Positions 24,884-33,809 of a DNA stretch of 64,000 bases are shown piece by piece. Below the pieces are notes generated by a model, which did no database searches, was not told where the DNA came from, and was given only the letters and a program-made list of their open reading frames with translations. Origin of the DNA: CALMBW01 sp963779645. GTDB lineage: Bacteria; Actinomycetota; CADDZG01; WHSQ01. Where the stretch lies: positions 434,001 to 498,000 of the forward strand of contig CAVZYX010000005.1 of assembly GCA_963779645.1 (NCBI GenBank), given 5' to 3'. The position numbers were made by a program, and so were the translations under genes. The stretch's first letter is position 1. Each line of letters starts with the position of its first letter.

Positions 24884-25933
24884 ATGAGCGGAGCCCTCCG
24901 AGAGATCTCGGACAAGGATCTTGTGATCGCCTACAAGGCCGGCACGACGGGGGCCTACGAGGAGATCTATAGACGCCACTCGGATCGGGTGCGCGCTATC
25001 TGTCGTCGCATGCTCGGCAACAAACTCGACGCCGAGGAAGCCGCGCAGGAAACCTTCCTTCGCTCCTACCAGGCACTGCATCGTTTCAACGGTCAGTACC
25101 AACTCGGGGCGTGGCTGGCGCGGATCGCGTCAAACATCTGCGTCGACGAGATCCGTCACCGCAACCGCACGGTCGAGACCTATGAGGCGTCGGACACGCT
25201 CGCTCAGACCGAGTCGCCGCTTGCGGGGACCGAGGTTCTCGTCACCGAGCAGATCCGTCTGGCCGAAGCGCTCAACGAGATAACTCCTCTGCATGCCGAA
25301 GCGCTGATGATGCGCGCGGTGCAGGGAATGAGCCACGTCGAGATATCTGACCGGCTCGAGATGAGTCCCCAGCAGGTGAAGTCATTGCTTCACAGGGCTC
25401 GCACATCGTTCCGTCGTGCTTGGCAAGAGGCATCCGGTTTCGTGATGGCGCCCATCGTTTGGATGCGTGCGATGGCCGGGCGCTCGAAGGATCCCACTTC
25501 GTTCCACAGCCTCGCCGCTGCGACACCGATGACTGCGATAACGATGGAGCGCGTTGCGACCTCGGCCGTTGCGGTCGTGCTCGCGATCTCCGGGATATCG
25601 GCAACATCGAGCAGTTCATCGACATGGTCGACCGACGATGTGAATGTCAGTCCGAGGGCCGCGGCTCTCCCACCGAGAGAGACCGATTTCAACCTGACCG
25701 GCGCAACGCCCGAGGCTCCTTCTCACGAGCATGCCGGGCTACTCGACGCTGTCGATGAACTCGTTCAGACGGTAACCGTCGAGGTCCACGACGAGACGAA
25801 GCCGAACGAACCCACCGAACCCGAAGACCCCGTCGGCAATCCTTCGACAACGGCCTCGGACCGGATCGAAGAAACGCACGAGACCGTTCAGCGCAAGGTC
25901 ACCGAACTAGGGAAAGCTCCGCTAGCTCCGTAA
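24884..25933 (+). CDS. ECF sigma factor with C-terminal transmembrane helix and external tail
   Basis: 349 residues. Residues ~10-90 are sigma region 2 (GAYEEIYRRHSDRVRAICRR, EEAAQETFLRSYQALHRF, YQLGAWLARIASNICVDEIR). Residues ~130-190 are region 4 (HAEALMMRAVQGMSHVEISDRLEMSPQQVKSLLHRARTSFRRAW). Unlike ordinary ECF factors (~180-200 residues), it goes on with a membrane helix (ATSAVAVVLAISGISA, ~226-242) and ~105 residues of Pro/Glu/Thr-rich tail predicted outside. No anti-sigma gene is adjacent, so the tail probably controls release by proteolysis or tethering (inference). A relative with a larger outside domain is at 53249-54794. Confidence 0.82.
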   Translation: MSGALREISDKDLVIAYKAGTTGAYEEIYRRHSDRVRAICRRMLGNKLDAEEAAQETFLRSYQALHRFNGQYQLGAWLARIASNICVDEIRHRNRTVETYEASDTLAQTESPLAGTEVLVTEQIRLAEALNEITPLHAEALMMRAVQGMSHVEISDRLEMSPQQVKSLLHRARTSFRRAWQEASGFVMAPIVWMRAMAGRSKDPTSFHSLAAATPMTAITMERVATSAVAVVLAISGISATSSSSSTWSTDDVNVSPRAAALPPRETDFNLTGATPEAPSHEHAGLLDAVDELVQTVTVEVHDETKPNEPTEPEDPVGNPSTTASDRIEETHETVQRKVTELGKAPLAP

Positions 25934-26009
25934 ACGCTTTTCTGCGCGCTGAATTGCCGTCATAGGCGGCACAGTCTTCCGAAGAAACGTGGGGTGGTTT
26001 ACTTTTGGG

Positions 26010-26840
26010 ATGCCGGCTGCAGGTTCGGGCGTGCCACCTCCTCCGGAGCCACCCCCGTCCTTCCTAGAGAACGACCGATTCGCCGTCCTGGCGGAGATCG
26101 AGCCCTCGCGCAAACCCGACATCGAGCGGGTGCGCATCCAGATCGATGTTCTCAACCCCGTCTGTGATGCGTTCCTGATCCCGGACAACCACCTCGGCCG
26201 AGCGACGGTCTCGAGCGTCTCTGTCGCCCACGAGGTTGCCTACATGGGGGGCCGCGGGATCGCCTGTCTGAACGCTCGTGACAGAAACCTCCTCGGCTTC
26301 CGTCGAGACCTTCTGACCGCGGCTGCTTACGGCGTCGATCACTTCCTGTTCGTTTACGGAGATGCTCCACGAGAGGGTCGCCGCACTGAAGACCTAACCG
26401 TCCGAGGCATGATCGACGAGGTCCACGGCTTCGGCGAGGGTCCTCTCTTCGACGGCTTCCCGAACTTCCGGATCGGCACGGTGTCGAAGGTGGGCCGCGA
26501 TCTTCAGTGGAGGCGGAGGGCAGACTTCGTGTTCGTGCAGGTGAGCTACGACCTCGACCGGTTGTTCGATTGGCGGGCCGAGCTCGACTACTCCGGAAAG
26601 ATGTACGCCGCCGTGCTCGTGCTCGCGAGTTCGCGCATGGCGCAGCGGATCAACGCTTCGATCCCCGACATCCGGATCCCACAGACCCTGATCGACAAGC
26701 TCGACGACGACCCTCAGGTTGGGCTCGACCTCGCCTGCGAACAGATCGCAGAGATCAGAGCCTCCGGACTGTTCGACGGTGTGCACCTAGTGCCGGTGCA
26801 TCGCTACCGCGAGATGGCCGAACGCCTCAAAGAGATCTAA
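26010..26840 (+). CDS. Methylenetetrahydrofolate reductase-like (MetF family) protein
   Basis: About 276 residues of a TIM-barrel flavoprotein family. FAVLAEIEPSRKPDIERV is the opening strand with the catalytic-type Glu. It is followed by VSSVSVAHEVAYMGGRGIACLNARDRN, HFLFVYGDAPREGRRT and ADFVFVQVSYDLDRLFDWRAEL. It is shorter and more divergent than E. coli MetF, as in the MTHFR-like proteins seen with corrinoid methyl transfer in some actinobacteria. The likely reaction is reduction of CH2-THF to CH3-THF, for methionine synthesis. ATG 26010 is chosen; GTG 25989 is possible, and neither has a good ribosome site. Confidence 0.72.
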   Translation: MPAAGSGVPPPPEPPPSFLENDRFAVLAEIEPSRKPDIERVRIQIDVLNPVCDAFLIPDNHLGRATVSSVSVAHEVAYMGGRGIACLNARDRNLLGFRRDLLTAAAYGVDHFLFVYGDAPREGRRTEDLTVRGMIDEVHGFGEGPLFDGFPNFRIGTVSKVGRDLQWRRRADFVFVQVSYDLDRLFDWRAELDYSGKMYAAVLVLASSRMAQRINASIPDIRIPQTLIDKLDDDPQVGLDLACEQIAEIRASGLFDGVHLVPVHRYREMAERLKEI

Positions 26841-26936
26841 GGCCGTGTCCACGCAATATCCCGTTATCCCGCATTTCGGGCAGACGCTGTCGAGAAGGGC
26901 CTATCGGCCTTGCGATGTTGCGGCGATGATTGATGG

Positions 26937-28040
26937 GTGAAAGATGATCTGCGCCTCAAAGAGATTCTTGGTCTTCCTTTCATCCCGCCGGGACGCATAA
27001 CCAAGCGAGCGATTCGGTTGCGAGGGAGTCTTCTGAAAACTCATCGCAATATGGCACCGGCGGCGGTCCAAGTGTTGGAAGGTCTGTTCGGATTGTTCGA
27101 CAACAAGGTGCTCGGTCTCCTCGTAGCGCTGGAGATTCCGGAAGCCCTGGATGTTCCCCGAACAACTCAACAGTTGGCGGTTACCTCCGGAACTGAACCC
27201 GCTGCGCTTCAACGCGTGCTGCGATACGCGGCAGGGCGCGGCTACTTGGACGAGAACAAAGACAGCCGCTTCCAGGCCAACGCGGTGACTCAGGTGCTGC
27301 GTCGCGATCACCCCAACAGTTGGGTTGCTTGGGTTGAGTTTGCGTCGAGCGATTGGTTCTGGCGGTCATGGCAGGCATCAGATGCCTCACTCGTCCGTGA
27401 CGGGATGAGTGGGATCGAGTCCGCGACAGGATCACCCTTCTTCGAGTACGTGACCGAAAAACAGCCCACCGCGGGAGATGTCTTCGATAGAGCAATGGGG
27501 GCCGGTGCGACGATGCAGGCTTTGGCTCTGTCCCATGCTTTGTCTTGGAAAGGCATCAAGTCGCTTTGCGACGTTGGAGGCGGAAACGCCGCGGCATTGC
27601 ACGTTCTGCTCCGGCAGCACCCGAGTCTGCATGGCGTTTTGTTCGACCTCCCGGCTGTCGTGGCTCAAGCTGACAGGCATGACAGGCTGCGCGTTGAGGG
27701 CGGAGACTTCTTTACGAGCGTCCCGCAAGGCTGCGACCGGTACCTCATGCTCGCGGTGATCCACGACTGGAACGATGAGGAGGCGGTGGCTATCCTTCGC
27801 AACGTCGCCGCAGCCATGCCTCCGCATGCTCGGGCTTTCGTGGTCGAGAACGAGATGGGGCAGCGCGCCAATGGCGAGTTTGTAGAGGCGAGCGACCTCT
27901 TGATGCTGGTCCTCGGATCGGGGAGGGAGCGAACGAGGGCTCAGTTCAATCATCTGTTCGATCAAGCCGGGATGTCTCTCCAGCGCGCTCACCTCCTGCC
28001 TACCGGCTTCACAGCATTCGAACTGGCTGCCGGCGCATGA
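26937..28040 (+). CDS. SAM-dependent O-methyltransferase (dimerisation domain plus Methyltransf_2)
   Basis: 367 residues. The N-terminal winged-helix dimerisation part (LGLLVALEIPEALDVPRTTQQLAVTSGTEPAALQRVLRYAAGRGYL) is followed by the SAM domain: KSLCDVGGGNAAALHVLL (GxGxG variant), GVLFDLPAVV, EGGDFF and YLMLAVIHDWNDEEAVAILRN, with the typical catalytic His-Asp-Trp. This is the family of hydroxyneurosporene, carminomycin and acetylserotonin O-methyltransferases, which act on small phenolic or polyketide compounds. It stands alone, with no biosynthetic genes beside it. The start is GTG at 26937; no clear Shine-Dalgarno is seen. Confidence 0.82.
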   Translation: MKDDLRLKEILGLPFIPPGRITKRAIRLRGSLLKTHRNMAPAAVQVLEGLFGLFDNKVLGLLVALEIPEALDVPRTTQQLAVTSGTEPAALQRVLRYAAGRGYLDENKDSRFQANAVTQVLRRDHPNSWVAWVEFASSDWFWRSWQASDASLVRDGMSGIESATGSPFFEYVTEKQPTAGDVFDRAMGAGATMQALALSHALSWKGIKSLCDVGGGNAAALHVLLRQHPSLHGVLFDLPAVVAQADRHDRLRVEGGDFFTSVPQGCDRYLMLAVIHDWNDEEAVAILRNVAAAMPPHARAFVVENEMGQRANGEFVEASDLLMLVLGSGRERTRAQFNHLFDQAGMSLQRAHLLPTGFTAFELAAGA

Positions 28041-28103
28041 TGCGGAATCTGTGCGGGATTGACCCCCTCACAGGTGATGATTCTTACAAAGAAACGCGGG
28101 GGG

Positions 28104-28505
28104 TTAGCGGAGGTCGCCGCCTAGGACTTCTCGGGCTGCTTCTAGGGTTTCTCGGTCTTCGGTGACGAGGACCCAGTTCTCGCCCACCAGCACCTTGTAG
28201 CTCGCGAGCTCTGAGCTCGCATCGGCCCAGGCGTCACGTGCCTCTTCGAAATCGATGACGTACATCTCGACTCGCTCGCGCTCGATGCGGCATACGCCGT
28301 AGCTCTGGATCTCAGGTTGCGGAACCTCGTGAACCTTCATGCGGGTGCAGAAGACGTCCTCACCGGCAAGTGCGCCACGGATGGCATCGACGTCTCTGAA
28401 GTTACTGGTGACGGGCCTCTGGATGATGAACGCGGTGACGATGAAGAGCACGACCACCGCGATGGAAGACACCGTGAGCAAGCCGAACGTGGTCCGCGGG
28501 TACAT
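28104..28505 (-). CDS. Membrane-anchored hypothetical protein
   Basis: About 133 residues. The N-terminal membrane helix (FGLLTVSSIAVVVLFIVTAFII) is followed by a ~100-residue external domain with two Cys (FCTRMK, YGVCRIER) that may pair. The C-terminal half (ELASYKVLVGENWVLVTEDRETLEAAREVLGG) looks like an alpha-beta fold. ATG 28505 is preferred over the TTG two codons upstream. It is preceded by the terminator of the upstream surface-protein gene. Family not recognised. Confidence 0.6.
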   Translation of the reverse strand: MYPRTTFGLLTVSSIAVVVLFIVTAFIIQRPVTSNFRDVDAIRGALAGEDVFCTRMKVHEVPQPEIQSYGVCRIERERVEMYVIDFEEARDAWADASSELASYKVLVGENWVLVTEDRETLEAAREVLGGDLR

Positions 28506-28515
28506 AGCCAAAGAT

Positions 28516-28546
28516 TAAGGGGGCCGGATGGATCCCGGCCCCCTTA
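28516..28546 (-). terminator. Intrinsic terminator after the Ser/Pro-linker surface protein gene
   Basis: A 12-bp stem TAAGGGGGCCGG / CCGGCCCCCTTA with a short loop, 17 bp downstream of the minus-strand stop at 28563. Confidence 0.8.
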
Positions 28547-28562
28547 GATCAGTCCAGTTCGA

Positions 28563-30443
28563 TCAGTGCTTGAACCTCTTGGCCTTCTTGGCTCTCGAAC
28601 ACACCTGGTCGCCGGCTTCCTTCTCGACCTCAGGTGCCAGCGCACGGTACCTGCCGTGCTTGTGTGGCGCCTTGATGACGTACTTGCCGTCCTGGTTGGT
28701 CGAGTCGGTACCCACGGTTACCCACTTGCCCTTCTTGCGCTTCTGCAGCGTCACGGGCACCTTCTGAGTGCAGCCATCGAAGTCGTCGTTGTTGTTGAGG
28801 GTCACACGGCCCGATGCCTTAAGCATCTCTTTCTTCGCGTCCTTGATCTTCAGCGAGATGCTGCGCTCGTTGACGTTGGGTTCGGGTGTCGGCGACACCG
28901 ATGGTGACGGCGAGGCCGTCGGCGAAGTGGTCGGTGAGACCGAAGTCGTCGGCGAAGCCGTTGCCGAGGCGGTCGCGGACGCCGTTGCCGAGGTAGAAGG
29001 TGACGGCGACGGCTCACCCACGACACAGGTTGGGACCGTGCTCGCCTCAGCAACAGGGGTTGGCGCTGGAGCGCCCCAACCTATCGACGAGATGTCCTTG
29101 GCTTCAGTAGCGCATAGCTGGTCGTCGTCGTCGAGGTCGCCCCAGGCTGTTATCTGGGTCGAACCCGCTGCGGGGGAATGCAACGCGAACACGAACTCGC
29201 CGGCGTTGTTCGTTCCGGCCACGATCGATTCGATGTGCTTGCGAGATGCCTGTCCCGCGACCGGGTGCGATCCCTGAGAACCGGCCGCACCGGCGGTCGT
29301 GGTGGTCCCATCTGCCGAGCAGATCACTCCGGCTTCGCCCCCGTGTTCACCCTTATCGGGAGCCTGGGAGGCCGATGAGCCGAAGGGCGATGCGCCATCG
29401 GGATCGACATCGAACTTGAGGCTGTCGTTAGGACCCTGGGCGTGAACATCGACGTTCGCACCCGTCATAACCCGAGCGTTCTGGTCCTTAACAGTCACCG
29501 TGAACTTCTGACATTGCGATGTGGTGGCGTTGCCGATGGTCTCCGGCTCGATCGTAAGAGTCGTGGGGCGCTGGAAGTAGGGCTTAACGCGATGGCCGTC
29601 GGATGCACCGGCCACGGTCGGTCCAGGAGCAGGAACAACCCCCGGAGAAGTGGCTCTCGCCGCGATCCCGGTGATGTCCAAACCGAAGTCATCCGCCGCC
29701 GGTACGCAGCGGATCTTGAAGTCGTCGTCACCATCCGTGTCACTGTCAGCAGGAACAACGGCAGCGCCGCAGGATTCGAATGTAGCCGGGGTTCCTACCG
29801 GCGAGACTGTGTAGAAGCCGGCGATGGAGTTAGTTGTGGAACCGGTCTCACCCTCGATCAGGAATGATGCTCCGCCCGTCGCGGGGATGCTCACTCCGAG
29901 AGGACCTCCGTTAACCGGATACGTGATCTTCACGTTCTCGGCTGCGGCGGCTCCTAATGGCGGGGCGCCGGCAGCTTGATCGACGGTTACGGCTTGGTCG
30001 ACAGAGTCGACGAGGGTCCCTGTTCCGGGACCCGTGTAGTCCTTATAGAGGGTTGCTTCAAGCGTGTAAGCGCCATCAGCGATCGAGTCGTCGATCGTCC
30101 AGTCGTATTCCCAGGTGTCGGTGCTCCCGGCTGTCTGGGTCGCCACGAACGGGCCGCCGTTGGCGACCGGCCCACTCCCCGTCTTCAGACGGAACTCGAC
30201 GCGTGGGTTAGCCGGTACGGCGTCGATCCACGCGGTTATCCCGTAAGGGAAGACCTTGTCGGAGACGATCGCGGACGAGGTTGAATTCGGGTTGACGAAC
30301 TCGATAGTGGTCGCCGTCTGAGCGAGGCCCAGCGGCAGGGCGATCAAGCCCACCAATACCGTCATCATCCCCGCCAGAACGATGCGCCCCAGTGCTCGGG
30401 GAGTCGTAACCCCTGCCTCGGACGGCTTCGGACCGATCTCCAT
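28563..30443 (-). CDS. Secreted Ig-like surface protein with Ser/Pro/Thr linker and shared C-terminal module
   Basis: 626 residues. The signal or anchor helix is at ~20-42. Beta modules follow, with Asp-rich loops (DSDTDGDDDFKIRC, DLDDDDQLC). A low-complexity linker (SPSPSTSATASATASATAS) at ~475-525 leads to a ~100-residue C-terminal module: SLKIKDAKKEMLKASGRVTL, CTQKVPVTLQKRKKGKWVTV, TNQDGKYVIKAPHKHGRYRAL, Cys near the end. The same module ends the four proteins at 44297-52866, so it may be an attachment or assembly domain (inference). RBS GGAGGTG lies before the ATG. Predicted role: structural protein at the cell surface. Confidence 0.72.
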   Translation of the reverse strand: MEIGPKPSEAGVTTPRALGRIVLAGMMTVLVGLIALPLGLAQTATTIEFVNPNSTSSAIVSDKVFPYGITAWIDAVPANPRVEFRLKTGSGPVANGGPFVATQTAGSTDTWEYDWTIDDSIADGAYTLEATLYKDYTGPGTGTLVDSVDQAVTVDQAAGAPPLGAAAAENVKITYPVNGGPLGVSIPATGGASFLIEGETGSTTNSIAGFYTVSPVGTPATFESCGAAVVPADSDTDGDDDFKIRCVPAADDFGLDITGIAARATSPGVVPAPGPTVAGASDGHRVKPYFQRPTTLTIEPETIGNATTSQCQKFTVTVKDQNARVMTGANVDVHAQGPNDSLKFDVDPDGASPFGSSASQAPDKGEHGGEAGVICSADGTTTTAGAAGSQGSHPVAGQASRKHIESIVAGTNNAGEFVFALHSPAAGSTQITAWGDLDDDDQLCATEAKDISSIGWGAPAPTPVAEASTVPTCVVGEPSPSPSTSATASATASATASPTTSVSPTTSPTASPSPSVSPTPEPNVNERSISLKIKDAKKEMLKASGRVTLNNNDDFDGCTQKVPVTLQKRKKGKWVTVGTDSTNQDGKYVIKAPHKHGRYRALAPEVEKEAGDQVCSRAKKAKRFKH

Positions 30444-30671
30444 CTGATAACACCTCCGGTGTCTAATCTTGTGCGAGGGCGGTTTGTCCTAGTTTCGCCC
30501 TAGGTTCTACCCATCCGCCTACGTACTAGAACGTACCAGCCGGGCCGAGGTTGCCCCTCCGGAGGCCCCCAGATGCCCTTAAGGGGCCTTTAAGCAAGAT
30601 AATCACCGCCTGGCGAGGGCTTAGGGCCGCGGAAAGTGGTCATCGGCCAAGCATCGCCAGGAACTCCTAGA

Positions 30672-30980
30672 TCAGGCCGCCGCGACAACGACACTGCCGA
30701 CGGCAAGCATCGTTCCCACCATCGAGAAGATGTAAGTGCGAGTCTGGGTGGCCATCTGTGCGCTGAAGCTCATCCCCAGGGCGGACAGCTCCTTGTGGAA
30801 CGTCCCGGTCAAGCGATGCTCGAGGTTCTCGAGCTTCAGGTCGAAACGCTCCGACATATCGGCCAGGTCCGTCTTTGTCGCAAAGTCGTCGCGTGCGAAC
30901 TTACCCATGAGCATCATCGCTTCCTCTTGGCCGAGCACCTCGCCCAGCCTGCGCCTAAGCGCTTCTTCTTCTGCAACCAT
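30672..30980 (-). CDS. Coiled-coil protein with C-terminal membrane helix
   Basis: About 102 residues. ALRRRLGEVLGQEEAMMLMGKF is followed by a heptad region (FATKTDLADMSERFDLKLENLEHRLTGTF) and a C-terminal membrane helix (TYIFSMVGTMLAVGSVVVAA). Start ATG 30980 follows GGAGGCGCGAGG. The order and wording of motifs (ATKxDL/VD ... RFDLKLExxExRL ... QTRxxIxxMxGxML) match 41611-41928 closely, so they are paralogues. This layout resembles the CCDC90/DUF1640-type coiled-coil family; function unknown. Confidence 0.65.
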   Translation of the reverse strand: MVAEEEALRRRLGEVLGQEEAMMLMGKFARDDFATKTDLADMSERFDLKLENLEHRLTGTFHKELSALGMSFSAQMATQTRTYIFSMVGTMLAVGSVVVAAA

Positions 30981-31046
30981 CCTCGCGCCTCCGATTCTCT
31001 CCGACAACCGCTGGAAACGGTAGCGAGGGGGTGCGACAGGCAAGTG

Positions 31047-33809
31047 CTAGGCGAGGGGGCGGGGGATGTTCTTGGTCCTTTCGCAGGACTTGGCTTTGTC
31101 CTTGCGGCCGGGGCCCCCGTTGCAGACGTCTCTCTGAGACCCACCATTGATGCGGTCGTCGCCCTCGTTGCCGTCGATGCGGTCCTTGCCTCCGTTACCG
31201 AAGAGAAGGTCGTTGCCGACGTTGCCGAAGATGCGGTCGTTGCCGGGCCCGCCCCTCAAGGGATCGTTGCCGCCGTCGCCGGCAAGGCGGTCGTTCCCAC
31301 CCTGCCCATAGAGGCTGTCGCCGTACTTGCCGCCGTCGTTGCCTCCGCCGCCGTAGAGCATGTCGTCGCCGCCCATGCCACAGATGATGTCGGCGAGGTC
31401 GAGGCCGTAGATGATGTCGTCCCCGCTCGTTCCGATGATCACGTCGACTTCAGGCGTGCCGTAAGTGGTCAGCCCTGGAGCTGCGACGTAGATGGTCACG
31501 TCTTCGCCTCCACACTTGTCTTCCACCGGCGAAGGAGACGGGCTAGGCGAAGGGCTCGGGGTATCCGAAGGCGTCGGACTAGGCGAGGCAGAGGCCGACG
31601 CCGAGGGCGAAGGACTCGGGGACACCGATGGCGTCGCGCTAGGCGAAGCGGACGGCGTCGCGGTGGGACTCGGTGATGGCGAAGCTAGAGACGGCGAAAG
31701 TTTGGCCACGAAAGCGTCCTGGATCCCGCTGATCGCGTTTTGGAACGGCGCTTGCATGGGGAAGTTCGAAGAGAACGTCGAACCGGTCACGTAAATCGAA
31801 CCCGAACCGTCGATCGCGATCCCGTGGCCGAAGTCCTGGAAGGAGCCGCCGAAGTAAGTAGAAAGGGCGAGCGCCGATCCCGTCGCCGTCAACTGACTGA
31901 TGAAGGCATCGTCCGCACCAGCGTTGGACGCTTGGAGCGGATCCACTGTGGGGAAGTTCGAAGAGAACGTGGACCCGATCACGTATGCCGAACCTGATCC
32001 GTCGATCGCGATCCCAGATCCGAGATCGTTCCCAGTCCCACCGTGATAGGTGGAATAGGTGAGGGCCGAGCCAGAAGAGTTGAGCTTGGTGACGAACGCA
32101 TCGATGCCGCCGGCATTCGCTGCCTGGAGCGGCACTTGCGTTGGGAAGTCCGTGGACGAGGTCTCACCGGTTAGGTAAGCGGCGCCCGAGGAGTCGACAG
32201 CGATCCCACGGGCGAGATCGGAACCTGTTCCGCCGAGGTAGGTCGAGTACGTGAGTGCAGAACCTGCAGTCGTGAGCTGGGTGACGAACGCGTCAGTACT
32301 GCCGGCATTCGCGCCCTGGAGCGGAGCTTGCGTTGGGAAGTCCGTGGACGAGGTCTCACCGGCTAAGTAAGCAACGCCCGAGGAGTCGACAGCGATCCCG
32401 CGGCCGAGATCGGAACCCATTCCACCGAGGTAGGTCGAGTACGTGAGTGCAGAACCTGCGGCGGTGAACTTAGTAACGAATGCATCATTGCCCCCTCCAA
32501 CGCCACCACCATTGAATGCTTGGAAGGGCGTGACCGTTGGGAAGTTCTGAGACGTCGTCGTGCCACTCACATAAGCCGCGTTCGATCCATCCACGTCGAT
32601 GGCGTAACCGATCTCGGCCCCCGCGCCGCCCAGGTAGGTTGAGAACGAGAATGCCGATCCAGCAGGGTTGAGCTTGGTTACGAAGGCGTCGCTATCACCA
32701 CCGCCGTTAGCGGCCTGGAACGGTGCTTGAGTGGGGAAGCTGAAGGAGGCGGTCGAGCCTGTCACGTACACAGCCCCCGTCGCATCGAGGGTGATCCCGT
32801 GGCCACGGTCGACCCCGTGTCCACCGAGATAGGTCGAGTAGATAAGTGTCGAGCCGGTGGGGTCGAATTTGGTCACGAATGCGTCGTACCCAGCGGCAAG
32901 GGGGTAAACGGGATCCTGGAGGGGGAAGGTCGTCATGGAGTTCGTCGCGCCCGTCACGTATGCCGATCCCGACCCGTCTACCGTGATCCCGTACCCGAAC
33001 TCATCCCCAGTTCCGCCGAGGAACGTTGAGTAGACGAGGGTCGGGTCGATCACCAGTGGGTAGCGATCGTCGTAGGCACCTACGTCGAAACCGACCTTGT
33101 TGCCCGAGAGCGAGAAGCCTCCCGAAACTGGGATCCGTCGACCATCGATCGTTTGGTAGAGGACGGGCGCGGCTTGCGTGGCTTCGCCGTGCTTCGTAGT
33201 GATCACGATGCTTCCGTCTTGCAAGGTGACGTCTTTGGCTCCCGAGAATGCGACCCGGATATCTCGCGGGTCTGCTCCAGGAGCAACGACGAAGTCGTAC
33301 TCGAGAGCTCCTGCCTTCGTGCCGTAGTAGGTGACATCGATCCCGGGGAGAACGTCGCTATAGGAGATGCGACCGAACGTCGGAACCTCGCTGCGCCACT
33401 TGGACGGGTTATCCCCGATGAAATAGTTGGTCTTTCCGGGAAGGGACTCGAGTCCCTCCGACGTGGCCGAACGGTTTGCTCCCACGAGATCCAGACGAAC
33501 GAGTTCCTGAGCCTTCATCGAGCCGAGAGACAGCGTCGCTCCGGTCGCGTTGATCGCCATCCCAAAGCCCTGACCGCGCGCCACGTAATCGAAGCGGTTC
33601 GGGGCCTGGCCAACGTTGGGTTCGAAGGAGATAGGCAGGTCCCCGTAGCCCTCAACCGCACGCGTCTCGGCACTGCTGCCTGATGCGCCGAAGATGTTCG
33701 GGAGGGATGGAGAGACGATCGCGAATCCGGCCGCAAGGACGGCAAGCGTGAGGACTGCAACCTGGGCGCGTGGAACGGTACGAAGTTGTGGGGATATCTG
33801 CAGAGACAC
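31047..33809 (-). CDS. Secreted SBBP-propeller protein with C-terminal RTX calcium-binding repeats
   Basis: 920 residues. The order is: signal segment (VAVLTLAVLAAGFAIV); an N-terminal domain with GDLPISFEPNVGQAP; then about eight SBBP repeats of ~55 residues (STYLGGTGSDLARGIAVDSSG, AYLTGETSSTDFP); a Ser/Pro linker at ~715-770; then RTX-like nonapeptides (GGDDMLYGGGGNDG, GNDRIFGNVGNDLLFGNGGKD) at ~805-900. RTX repeats bind Ca and fold outside the cell. SBBP blades are usually ligand-binding. Start is GTG 33809. The DNA repeats inside the gene follow the protein repeats. The first gene of the window is a paralogue of the N-terminus. Confidence 0.82.
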   Translation of the reverse strand: MSLQISPQLRTVPRAQVAVLTLAVLAAGFAIVSPSLPNIFGASGSSAETRAVEGYGDLPISFEPNVGQAPNRFDYVARGQGFGMAINATGATLSLGSMKAQELVRLDLVGANRSATSEGLESLPGKTNYFIGDNPSKWRSEVPTFGRISYSDVLPGIDVTYYGTKAGALEYDFVVAPGADPRDIRVAFSGAKDVTLQDGSIVITTKHGEATQAAPVLYQTIDGRRIPVSGGFSLSGNKVGFDVGAYDDRYPLVIDPTLVYSTFLGGTGDEFGYGITVDGSGSAYVTGATNSMTTFPLQDPVYPLAAGYDAFVTKFDPTGSTLIYSTYLGGHGVDRGHGITLDATGAVYVTGSTASFSFPTQAPFQAANGGGDSDAFVTKLNPAGSAFSFSTYLGGAGAEIGYAIDVDGSNAAYVSGTTTSQNFPTVTPFQAFNGGGVGGGNDAFVTKFTAAGSALTYSTYLGGMGSDLGRGIAVDSSGVAYLAGETSSTDFPTQAPLQGANAGSTDAFVTQLTTAGSALTYSTYLGGTGSDLARGIAVDSSGAAYLTGETSSTDFPTQVPLQAANAGGIDAFVTKLNSSGSALTYSTYHGGTGNDLGSGIAIDGSGSAYVIGSTFSSNFPTVDPLQASNAGADDAFISQLTATGSALALSTYFGGSFQDFGHGIAIDGSGSIYVTGSTFSSNFPMQAPFQNAISGIQDAFVAKLSPSLASPSPSPTATPSASPSATPSVSPSPSPSASASASPSPTPSDTPSPSPSPSPSPVEDKCGGEDVTIYVAAPGLTTYGTPEVDVIIGTSGDDIIYGLDLADIICGMGGDDMLYGGGGNDGGKYGDSLYGQGGNDRLAGDGGNDPLRGGPGNDRIFGNVGNDLLFGNGGKDRIDGNEGDDRINGGSQRDVCNGGPGRKDKAKSCERTKNIPRPLA

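Noticed and set aside
28020..28130. TGA at the end of the O-methyltransferase followed by ~25 open codons, as readthrough or Sec
   Set aside because: The family normally ends at this point and the extra codons have no character.
30444..30671. Cyclic-di-GMP or other known riboswitch before the Ser/Pro-linker gene
   Set aside because: Hairpins such as CCTAG...CTAGG are visible, but no conserved aptamer motif could be matched by eye.
30636..31676. 346-codon plus-strand ORF opposite the RTX repeats
   Set aside because: Its Val/Ala repeats are the reverse reading of the Gly/Asp RTX repeats.
31700..33000. Regular ~165-bp spaced similar DNA segments, CRISPR-like at first sight
   Set aside because: They are the coding repeats of SBBP blades: diverged, in frame and without spacers. 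The 36-bp units at 34186 are likewise coding tandem repeats.
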